A stretch of 64,000 bases of DNA. Origin: Acinetobacter halotolerans. GTDB taxonomy: Bacteria > Pseudomonadota > Gammaproteobacteria > Pseudomonadales > Moraxellaceae. The notes beneath the pieces are model-generated. The model did no database searches, was not told the origin of the DNA, and saw only the letters and a program-made list of their open reading frames with translations. Where the stretch lies: the NCBI RefSeq assembly GCF_004208515.1, contig NZ_SGIM01000005.1:162083-226082 (forward strand), written 5' to 3'. The translations under genes were made by a program, and so were the position numbers. Of the stretch, positions 57,535 through 64,000 are shown piece after piece. The first letter of the stretch is position 1, and each line of letters begins with the position of its first letter.

Positions 57535-58221
57535 ATGAAGTTTTGGCATTTGATGAAATCAATAGATGTACTTGAAAGGCGGTTGATAAGATTTGGGCAG
57601 GCATTGATCTGTTACCTCATCTTTTCATTTGGTGCGCCATTATACGCAGCAGATAGTCCGAATATTGCGGGTTATATCTTGCATGTACAAATGACGCCTG
57701 CTGTTTGCGCTTTAGATTCATCAAAACAAAAGCAACGAAAATGTCTAGAAGGATATTCGCTTACAATTTCAAGTCTACTTCCGGAAGTGCCGGTAAACCG
57801 TAACTGTGAAACCAAGTCCTCTGCTAAGCTTTCACCTTTACAAGCAACGGTTGTCGCTCGTGTCATGCCCAATGAAAATGAGCGCGTACAACTTTGGCAA
57901 AGTGTGGGGGGCTGTGTACCGATGAATGCCAGTCAATATTTCAGAACGATTATTAACTTTGCTGAGCGTTTAAAAGTTCCAGCTGATTTGACCAGTCAAA
58001 ATACGATTACCGTGCAAAAAGAAAGTCTTCGACAGCAATTTACCAAGTTAAACCCGACATTACCTGCAAATGGCATTCGTTTTAGTTGCCAGTCTTCGCG
58101 ATCAGATTCAATTTTGACCGAGATTCGAGTGTGTTATCAAAAAAATGGGCAGTATAAGCAATGTGCAAGTCATGTTGTGACGGGTTGCCCAAACGAATTC
58201 ATAATTAAAGGCAGTTATTAA
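57535..58221 (+). CDS. Degenerate RNase T2-like exported protein
   Basis: 228-residue protein with an N-terminal signal peptide (cleaved near residue 38, LYA). Residues about 45-225 align with E. coli RNase I: MTPAVCAL, LSPLQATVVARVMP, ASQYFRTIINF, GIRFSCQ and the C-terminal CPNEFIIKGSY. But the catalytic HGLWP site is replaced by TISSLLP (about residues 77-83) and the second site (EYAKHG in RNase I) by WQSVGG (about 121-126), so both catalytic histidines are absent. It is probably not a ribonuclease; it may bind RNA or has another role. Eight cysteines suggest disulfides. It follows slt by 28 bases. Confidence 0.75.
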   Translation: MKFWHLMKSIDVLERRLIRFGQALICYLIFSFGAPLYAADSPNIAGYILHVQMTPAVCALDSSKQKQRKCLEGYSLTISSLLPEVPVNRNCETKSSAKLSPLQATVVARVMPNENERVQLWQSVGGCVPMNASQYFRTIINFAERLKVPADLTSQNTITVQKESLRQQFTKLNPTLPANGIRFSCQSSRSDSILTEIRVCYQKNGQYKQCASHVVTGCPNEFIIKGSY

Positions 58222-58387
58222 CTTTTTTACTCGCTTGATTTGTATTTTCTATCAGACTTTTGTTGAAATCATTCTCTTTTACATGCATAAGATGCTGCTT
58301 TAGAGTACAATCTTTGCCGTTTATGATAATTCGATTGAGTCACAACTGAACTCAATCGTGCTAACGCACCTCATTGGAGAATATCAC

Positions 58388-59374
58388 ATGAAGCAACCCG
58401 TTCGTGTTGCCGTTACAGGCGCTGCAGGTCAAATTGGTTATAGCTTATTATTCCGTATCGCAAGCGGTGAAATGCTAGGTAAAGATCAACCTGTAATTTT
58501 ACAATTGCTTGAAGTTCCTTTTGAGAAAGCTCAACAAGCGCTTAAAGGCGTGATGATGGAACTTGATGACTGTGCTTTCCCATTATTGGCAGGCATGATC
58601 GGGACTGATGATCCTAAAGTTGCATTCAAAGATGCAGACTATGCTTTGTTAGTTGGTTCTCGTCCACGTGGTCCAGGTATGGAACGTGCTGACTTGTTAA
58701 AAGTCAACGGTGAAATCTTCATTGGTCAAGGTCAAGCACTAAACGAAGTTGCTAGCCGTGATGTTAAAGTATTGGTTGTGGGTAACCCTGCAAACACCAA
58801 TGCTTATATCGCAATGAAATCTGCTCCAGATCTTCCAGCGAAAAACTTTACAGCAATGCTACGTCTTGACCACAACCGTGCGTTGACTCAAATTGCTCAA
58901 AAAGCTGGTGTTGCAGTTTCTGATATTGAAAAATTAACAGTTTGGGGTAACCACTCTCCAACAATGTATGCTGACTACCGTTTTGCAACTGCAAATGGCG
59001 AAAGCTTAAAAGACAAAATCAACGATGCAGAATGGAATAAAGATACATTCCTTCCAACAGTTGGTAAACGTGGTGCTGCGATCATCGAAGCACGTGGTTT
59101 GTCTTCAGCTGCTTCAGCTGCTAATGCTGCAATCGATCATATGCGTGACTGGGCGTTGGGTACAAACGGCAAATGGGTAACTATGGGTATCCCATCTGAC
59201 GGTTCTTATGGTATTCCAGAAGGTGTAATGTACGGTGTGCCAGTAACTTGTGAAAATGGCGAATACACACGTGTTGAAGGTCTTGAAATTGATGAATTCA
59301 GCCGCGAGCGTATGAACATCACACTTCAAGAACTTGAAGATGAACGTGCAGCAATTGCTGACATGTTAAAATAA
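58388..59374 (+). CDS. mdh: Mdh, malate dehydrogenase
   Basis: NAD-dependent oxidation of malate to oxaloacetate in the TCA cycle. 328 residues; the dinucleotide loop [10 protein letters not shown], the substrate arginines ([14 protein letters not shown]), [10 protein letters not shown] and the catalytic histidine in WGNHSPTMY are intact. This is the 330-residue form common in Acinetobacter and other beta/gamma bacteria. The ATG at 58388 has TTGGAGAA upstream; a longer frame from 58358 is not supported. Confidence 0.96.
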   Translation: MKQPVRVAVTGAAGQIGYSLLFRIASGEMLGKDQPVILQLLEVPFEKAQQALKGVMMELDDCAFPLLAGMIGTDDPKVAFKDADYALLVGSRPRGPGMERADLLKVNGEIFIGQGQALNEVASRDVKVLVVGNPANTNAYIAMKSAPDLPAKNFTAMLRLDHNRALTQIAQKAGVAVSDIEKLTVWGNHSPTMYADYRFATANGESLKDKINDAEWNKDTFLPTVGKRGAAIIEARGLSSAASAANAAIDHMRDWALGTNGKWVTMGIPSDGSYGIPEGVMYGVPVTCENGEYTRVEGLEIDEFSRERMNITLQELEDERAAIADMLK

Positions 59375-59399
59375 TTTATCTATTTTAGATAAGTTTGAG

Positions 59400-59427
59400 A
59401 ACGCCTTCATTTGAGGGCGTTTTTTTA
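59400..59427 (+). terminator. Terminator after mdh
   Basis: The stem AACGCC/GGCGTT with a ten-base loop and a run of seven T. Confidence 0.85.
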
Positions 59428-59535
59428 TGCATTCAAAATGATAAAAACAAAAAGCAACAAGAAAATAAAAGTCTTTTCTGCCACGCCCTCTCGTTTGTTG
59501 TTAAATTGGATGGAGAAGATTAAAGGAGAAGAAAA

Positions 59536-59778
59536 ATGTTTGAGCAACAACCGACATTAGAATTATTGTTTGAACAGTTAGGACTTGGTGCTGATGATGC
59601 CGCAATTGAAAGTTTTGTTCAGACACATCAACTGAGTGCTGGGCAAAAATTGCATGAAGCTGAGTTTTGGAGTGCAGGACAAAGGGACTTCTTAAAAAGT
59701 CATATCGATAAAGATGATGAATGGGCGATTGTCATTGATGAACTGAATCAGCAATTACACCTTGATAGTACGCATTAG
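59536..59778 (+). CDS. DUF2789 protein
   Basis: 80-residue acidic protein of the DUF2789 family (MFEQQPTLELLFEQLGLGAD, then FWSAGQRDFLK), function unknown. An AAAGGAGAAG ribosome site is just upstream of the ATG. Found in Acinetobacter and Pseudomonas as a stand-alone gene. Confidence 0.85.
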   Translation: MFEQQPTLELLFEQLGLGADDAAIESFVQTHQLSAGQKLHEAEFWSAGQRDFLKSHIDKDDEWAIVIDELNQQLHLDSTH

Positions 59779-59791
59779 AAAAACAAAAGAT

Positions 59792-59819
59792 AAAGCTCAC
59801 ATGATTAGTGAGCTTTATT
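59792..59819. terminator. Bidirectional terminator
   Basis: The stem AAAGCTCAC/GTGAGCTTT with loop ATGATTA lies between convergent genes; the stop codon of the minus-strand gene falls in the loop. Confidence 0.8.
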
Positions 59820-60332
59820 TCGTATGAGAGCTTTAAACCAGTCTTCCTGTCGCACTAACTTAAACGCCGAATGCTCTTGTAACAATGCTAAATCATGGTC
59901 AATGCATGACACATACTTTTTCAACCAGTGTTGAGTTAAAGCATTTTCTTTTTTAGCGGTTGAGGCATAAGCCAAAAAGAAATAAATATCCACATGGTGG
60001 TTATGTGCTAAAGGTTTTAAAATTTGCTGGGTAATTAAAGCAAAGCGCTGCTCTTTGGTCAGTTCAAAATACATCATATATGCTTTGGCTAAATATAAAG
60101 ATAAATTCAAATATAAGCTCAGGGGCATTTCATCGTTTGCAATACGTGCCTGTTCAAGCAGGACGATAGCTTCTTGTAAAAAATGGAGTTGTTCCTGACG
60201 AATATGGCTCAGCATGACCAATTGCAAGCGCAAGTCGGCACGCTCTAAAGCCAGCTCTGGGGTGTCACTCGATAAATAGAGTTGATCTGTTTCACCAATT
60301 CGAGCAATTACATCTTTGGTTTCATTCGTCAT
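59805..60332 (-). CDS. Conserved helical (TPR-like) hypothetical protein
   Basis: 175-residue cytoplasmic protein predicted to be all-helical, with helix pairs that suggest TPR-like repeats (for example SLYLNLSLYLAKAYMMYFEL and IYFFLAYASTAKKENALTQHWLKKYV, given by span). No family assigned. It is convergent with the DUF2789 gene and its start lies 112 bases from the end of the oxygenase gene on the same strand. Confidence 0.7.
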   Translation of the reverse strand: MTNETKDVIARIGETDQLYLSSDTPELALERADLRLQLVMLSHIRQEQLHFLQEAIVLLEQARIANDEMPLSLYLNLSLYLAKAYMMYFELTKEQRFALITQQILKPLAHNHHVDIYFFLAYASTAKKENALTQHWLKKYVSCIDHDLALLQEHSAFKLVRQEDWFKALIRNKAH

Positions 60333-60444
60333 TCATTGATCCAAAATATTCAGTTATGCCTAGATATATAGGGCTATTTGTCACAATTTAAAGGTTGATG
60401 TTCTATAAACTTCGCAACCTTACTTTGTCTGCGTGTTTATGCGG

Positions 60445-61089
60445 TTATCCATTCCAAATTGAATTACTACTCCGTAGCCACGCTGTAATGGATAAGCGCT
60501 GTTGCTTTGACAGCAATACTTCATGTAATAAATCACTTTGGAAGATGACAAGGCGGTTTGATACAGGTGGGATGATGTGCCATTGATCATTTTTATCTTG
60601 GAGTCGTAACTGACCACCCCAATCTTCTTGCCAGCTTTCGTGTAAATAAAAAACCGTTGAAATCATACGATCATTCTTTTGTTGGGGATTGTCGCGATGC
60701 AGAGCGTAAAACTCACCAGCGTTATAACAAGCAAAATGAGCTTCGACTTCTTTAATCCCTAAATAAAATGCTTGATTGAATGCCTGCGCTAAGTTTTCTA
60801 AGGTGTTGATATGCTGTTGAGCAATCGGGAGTTGATCATCAATCCACAAAATGTGATCACTTCGAATATGGCTGACTACACCATTTTGTATGCCAGCTGC
60901 GCGAAACGCTTCCAAATTTGAACTACATTCTTGAACCAGATCTCGCACATATTCATGCGGGTATACATTGTCCACCAAAGCAAATCCAGACGTATTTAAA
61001 TCATCTAAAATTTGATCAATATTCCAAGATGTAGGAAGCGAGGTGAATTGCATACAGTTCCAGTTAACATTCATTTGATTACAGTACAA
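60445..61089 (-). CDS. 2-oxoglutarate/Fe(II)-dependent oxygenase
   Basis: Up to 214 residues; the start is uncertain (ATG at 61089, 61074 or 61053). The prolyl-hydroxylase-type double-stranded helix carries the iron ligands H131, D133 (ALHRDNP) and H189 (LLHEV), and R198 (QRLSITAWLR) for 2-oxoglutarate, all in the expected order. It resembles the small SM-20/PKHD-type oxygenases that hydroxylate protein residues; the substrate is unknown. It is divergent from rlmJ, with only 82 bases between the starts. Confidence 0.83.
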   Translation of the reverse strand: MYCNQMNVNWNCMQFTSLPTSWNIDQILDDLNTSGFALVDNVYPHEYVRDLVQECSSNLEAFRAAGIQNGVVSHIRSDHILWIDDQLPIAQQHINTLENLAQAFNQAFYLGIKEVEAHFACYNAGEFYALHRDNPQQKNDRMISTVFYLHESWQEDWGGQLRLQDKNDQWHIIPPVSNRLVIFQSDLLHEVLLSKQQRLSITAWLRSSNSIWNG

Positions 61090-61171
61090 TTTTAGATGAT
61101 CACATCAACGTTAAAGAATAGCCTTTATTTTCATGATAAACTATCCTTTGAATTGAGGAATATTTGTCAAC

Positions 61172-62029
61172 ATGAATTACCGTCACCATTTCCATGCAGG
61201 TAACTTTGCCGATGTTATGAAGCATGTACTTTTGCTTCAGCTGCTTACTCGTTTAAATGCTAAAGATAAACCATATCGGTATATCGACACCCATGGTGGG
61301 GCGGGTAAATATAATTTATCACTTGCACCATCACAAAAATCAGGTGAGTTCCTCACGGGAATTCATCGTTTAGTGCAATTAAGTGAGATGGAAAAACGCC
61401 AAGCACCTGAGTCCATTCAGGAGTTTTTAAAATTGGTTGGCAAGATACGCGAGCAGGAAGGTAAGGGAAGTTACCCTGGTTCTCCTTGGTTTGCTTTACA
61501 GGCAATGCGGGACATTGATAAAGCGACTGTATTTGAAATGCAGCGCGATGTATTTGCCGAGTTACGTCACAATATTCATGATAAACGCATGGGCTTACAT
61601 GAGCGTGATGCTTATGAAGGCTTATTTGGGGTTATTCCCCCAAAAGAAAAGCGTGGATTGGTGATGATTGATCCGCCATACGAATTAGAACGTAAAGACT
61701 TTCCGCAATTGGTTGAACTTTTACAAGTCGCGCACAGCAAGTGGCCAACAGGTGTATTTGCAGTTTGGTATCCAATTAAAGATCGTGCCATGATTGACCG
61801 TTTTGAAAAGAAAATGTTTAAAACAGGGATTCGTCGTCAATTGGTTTGCGAAATTTGTGTATGGCCTGATGACACGCCAGTGGGATTAAATGGTTGTGGT
61901 TTACTGGTGATTAATCCGCCATGGAAATTCTCAGAAGACGCTGATCAGGCTTTACAATGGTTATTTCCACATTTGCGTATGAGTGAAAATGGTGGTCATG
62001 CCGCAGTACGTTGGTTGGTGGGTGAGTAA
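61172..62029 (+). CDS. rlmJ: RlmJ, 23S rRNA (adenine2030-N6)-methyltransferase
   Basis: 285-residue methyltransferase that modifies A2030 of 23S rRNA. The N-terminal MNYRHHFHAGNFADVMKH, the SAM-binding IDTHGGAGKY and the DPPYE catalytic motif (MIDPPYE) are as in E. coli RlmJ. pssA follows 38 bases downstream. Confidence 0.95.
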   Translation: MNYRHHFHAGNFADVMKHVLLLQLLTRLNAKDKPYRYIDTHGGAGKYNLSLAPSQKSGEFLTGIHRLVQLSEMEKRQAPESIQEFLKLVGKIREQEGKGSYPGSPWFALQAMRDIDKATVFEMQRDVFAELRHNIHDKRMGLHERDAYEGLFGVIPPKEKRGLVMIDPPYELERKDFPQLVELLQVAHSKWPTGVFAVWYPIKDRAMIDRFEKKMFKTGIRRQLVCEICVWPDDTPVGLNGCGLLVINPPWKFSEDADQALQWLFPHLRMSENGGHAAVRWLVGE

Positions 62030-62067
62030 CCCGCCAACGTCAAAATATTGTCGAGGAATTGAAAATA

Positions 62068-62901
62068 ATGACAAATTCTCCTAAACCTGATTCTGATTCA
62101 AATAAAGATGGGCGTTCTTTCGATCGCATCACATTTGAAGTGGAAGAAGAAGAGCATACGCACGAAGGGCAAAAAGTAAAACGCCGTGGTATTTATCTAT
62201 GGCCAAACTTAATTACAACAGCGGCGCTTCTATCTGGTTTTTACTCAATCATTGCGAGTATGAATGGAAACTTTAATCAAGCGATCTATGCGATTTTTCT
62301 CGCTGCATTGCTTGATGGGTTGGATGGTCGAGTGGCACGTGCGATTGGTGCGCAGAGTGCCTTCGGTGAACAATATGACTCATTGTCTGATTTACTGGCT
62401 TTTGGGGTTGCGCCTGCAATTTTGATGTATAGCTGGAGCTTACATGATTTGGGGCGTATTGGTTTAGCGTGTTGCTTTATCTATACCGCATGCGCGGCCT
62501 TCCGTTTGGCACGTTTCAATGTGCAAATCGGCGTGGTGGATAAACGGTACTTTATTGGTATTGCTAGCCCACTTGCTGCGGTCACTGTGATTTCTTTGGT
62601 TTGGGTCGGTCGAGATTATCCGTTTATCTTTGATTTAAAAGATATTGTGATTCAGGTTGTTAACTCTGTCGTTATGGTGGGGATTGGGTTGTTGATGATT
62701 TCAAATATCAAGTATTACTCATTTAAACAAATGGATCGCAAGCGTGTACCTTTTGTCGTGATGTTACCTGTGGTCTTGATTTTTGCCGCAATCACGTACA
62801 ACATTCCAGTAGGTATCTTGATTGTGTGTATCCTGTATGTACTCTCAGGGTTTGTAACGACTTTATTTGCGAAAAAGAATGACTCAAAAATAACAACTTA
62901 A
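62068..62901 (+). CDS. pssA: PssA, CDP-diacylglycerol-serine O-phosphatidyltransferase
   Basis: Makes phosphatidylserine, precursor of phosphatidylethanolamine. 277 residues; an acidic N-terminal tail (about 1-35) precedes eight membrane segments and the CDP-alcohol phosphotransferase motif D-G-x2-A-R (DGLDGRVARA, then GEQYDSLSD), so this is the membrane-embedded (Bacillus-type) rather than the E. coli-type enzyme. The ATG at 62068 has GAGGAA nine bases upstream. Confidence 0.93.
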   Translation: MTNSPKPDSDSNKDGRSFDRITFEVEEEEHTHEGQKVKRRGIYLWPNLITTAALLSGFYSIIASMNGNFNQAIYAIFLAALLDGLDGRVARAIGAQSAFGEQYDSLSDLLAFGVAPAILMYSWSLHDLGRIGLACCFIYTACAAFRLARFNVQIGVVDKRYFIGIASPLAAVTVISLVWVGRDYPFIFDLKDIVIQVVNSVVMVGIGLLMISNIKYYSFKQMDRKRVPFVVMLPVVLIFAAITYNIPVGILIVCILYVLSGFVTTLFAKKNDSKITT

Positions 62902-62917
62902 AATCAGGAGGTTCAGT

Positions 62918-63979
62918 ATGCCAATGTTGATGAGTAACAATCAATTAAAGCAGCTGAACCTCAATAAGTCAGATGCTTTAACTTTTTATCCACCGAAAGG
63001 TATTTTTAAAATCGTTTATCAGGCTTTGATTCTGCCGAATTTACCAGAGCCGTTTCATTACCTGAATTTCATTAGTTTAATTGGACAGCCCCGTATTCCG
63101 ATTTGCTATAACGCAAGTGCGATTACGACTACGGCCATTGATACTGCAACTGTATTGGTGAGTAGTAGTGTTGCAACAGTTGGACATCTCAAAAGTTATA
63201 GTGCTAAAGAACAATGCCAATTTGAAATTGATCGTTATCAATTTCTTGATATTGATGATATTCAAGTTCAATCGACAAATTATTATTTTAAGCGAGTCGA
63301 TGACGAGTTAAGTTGCCAATTAAGAGTAAATACCCATTCTGAAATAGAAAATCATTCAGCATTGCAATGGGGCGTTGCAGACTATTGGTATGCGAAATGT
63401 CAATGTGAAGGTGAAATCACCTATAAAAAACAAAAATATGAAATACAAACTCAGGGTGTTCTAAAACATGCCAGAGCAGTTTATTTGCCATTTATTGCCT
63501 TTCATTTTTTCACGTATCAAATTGTTCAGATTCGTTCAGATCTGCAAATCATACTTTCTGAATTAAGAAATCAATGGAATAACATCATTTTTTCAAGGAT
63601 TGAAATTCAATACGATCAACAACAAATTATACTTTACGATGATCAAGTGATTTTTGATGTAACGCGAGTTTATCCTAAAGTTCAAACGCCAAATGGTCGG
63701 GAGATGTATTTGGCACGAGAGTTTATTTGGCAATGTCAGGAAAATGATCAAGTTACTTTTCACCTTAAAGCACAAAGTCGAGGTGATTATAAGTTTGGAT
63801 TGGCAGCAGGCTATGTCGGAAGTTTTAATTATCAATTACGTTGGAAAGAAGAGACCTATGAAGGTTCGGGTTATTGCGAATATATTGATTGTCGGCCTTT
63901 ACATTGGCAAGAAAAGAGTAAAACAGAGCAAATATTAGATCAAATTCCACATTTTCAGCCTTATTTGTGCAAGAAATAG
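62918..63979 (+). CDS. Conserved hypothetical protein (DUF6670-like)
   Basis: 353-residue protein with a perfect AGGAGG ribosome site six bases before the ATG, and 16 bases after pssA, so it is probably cotranscribed. No signal peptide; mostly strands with few helices, and a proline/tyrosine-containing N-terminal part. I think it belongs to the DUF6670 family of Acinetobacter conserved proteins but cannot confirm it. Function unknown; lipid or steroid metabolism is a guess from context only. Confidence 0.7.
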   Translation: MPMLMSNNQLKQLNLNKSDALTFYPPKGIFKIVYQALILPNLPEPFHYLNFISLIGQPRIPICYNASAITTTAIDTATVLVSSSVATVGHLKSYSAKEQCQFEIDRYQFLDIDDIQVQSTNYYFKRVDDELSCQLRVNTHSEIENHSALQWGVADYWYAKCQCEGEITYKKQKYEIQTQGVLKHARAVYLPFIAFHFFTYQIVQIRSDLQIILSELRNQWNNIIFSRIEIQYDQQQIILYDDQVIFDVTRVYPKVQTPNGREMYLAREFIWQCQENDQVTFHLKAQSRGDYKFGLAAGYVGSFNYQLRWKEETYEGSGYCEYIDCRPLHWQEKSKTEQILDQIPHFQPYLCKK

Positions 63980-64000
63980 ACACTCGTCACAATAAATCAA

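Overview
The window is a stretch of core chromosome from an Acinetobacter species (Moraxellaceae, Gammaproteobacteria). The base composition is AT-rich and codons mostly end in A or T. The gene orders leuC-leuD-leuB-asd-fimV-truA, rppH-ptsP, ybeY-phoH-miaB, thyA-folA, rpmB-rpmG and tonB-exbB-exbD are those of Acinetobacter and its Pseudomonas relatives. No rRNA, tRNA, insertion sequence, prophage or CRISPR array is visible. The species cannot be fixed from sequence alone.

Layout. 1-4.5 kb: ptsP (cut by the left edge) and rppH on the minus strand, a HAD phosphatase, a LysR regulator and a DUF2061 membrane protein with a Fur-box-like site. 4.8-16.8 kb: leucine genes leuC, leuD and leuB with a lipoprotein gene between leuD and leuB, then infA, an AraC-type regulator, and on the minus strand asd, a FimV divided into two genes, an asparaginase and truA. 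17-22.5 kb: an exonuclease-phosphatase-family protein, poorly known lipoprotein/DUF6502/SH3 genes, an LpxL-type acyltransferase and a macrodomain protein. This part also has two intergenic regions that look like small RNA genes. 22.5-33.3 kb: uup, slyX, topA, a metzincin-like protein, an HdeD-like protein, a UvrD/Rep-type helicase, an RRM protein with an ASCH protein, and two small conserved proteins. 33.3-39.1 kb: a YbaL-type antiporter, rpmG, rpmB, an aldehyde dehydrogenase divergent from a TetR regulator across a perfect palindrome, and purU. 39.2-51.9 kb: tonB-exbB-exbD, msrA, a META lipoprotein, a DUF4105 protein, folA, thyA, a YwqG-like protein, xpt, a DUF3108 protein, a second TonB-like protein and a TonB-dependent siderophore receptor under a Fur box. 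51.9-64 kb: a monooxygenase-fold protein, ybeY, phoH, miaB, a soluble lytic transglycosylase, a degenerate RNase T2-like protein, mdh, a DUF2789 protein, a 2OG-Fe(II) oxygenase, rlmJ, pssA and a conserved hypothetical gene.

The most interesting signal is not a protein gene. Between about 18117 and 18358 there is a near-perfect GacA box (TGTAAG-N6-CGTACA). About 70 bases downstream lies a short GGA-rich transcript candidate with eight GGA motifs, at least four of them in hairpin loops, ending in an intrinsic terminator that itself presents a GGA loop. This is the architecture of the RsmX/Y/Z and CsrB family of CsrA-sponging RNAs. Other points worth attention are a second sRNA or small-protein candidate at 20678-20865, FimV divided exactly at the membrane boundary, an RNase T2 homologue without its catalytic histidines, a metzincin-like HExxHxxGxxD protein, and several operator-like palindromes. 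Iron supply is a recurring theme: tonB-exbBD, a second TonB, a siderophore receptor, and Fur-like sites in front of three loci.
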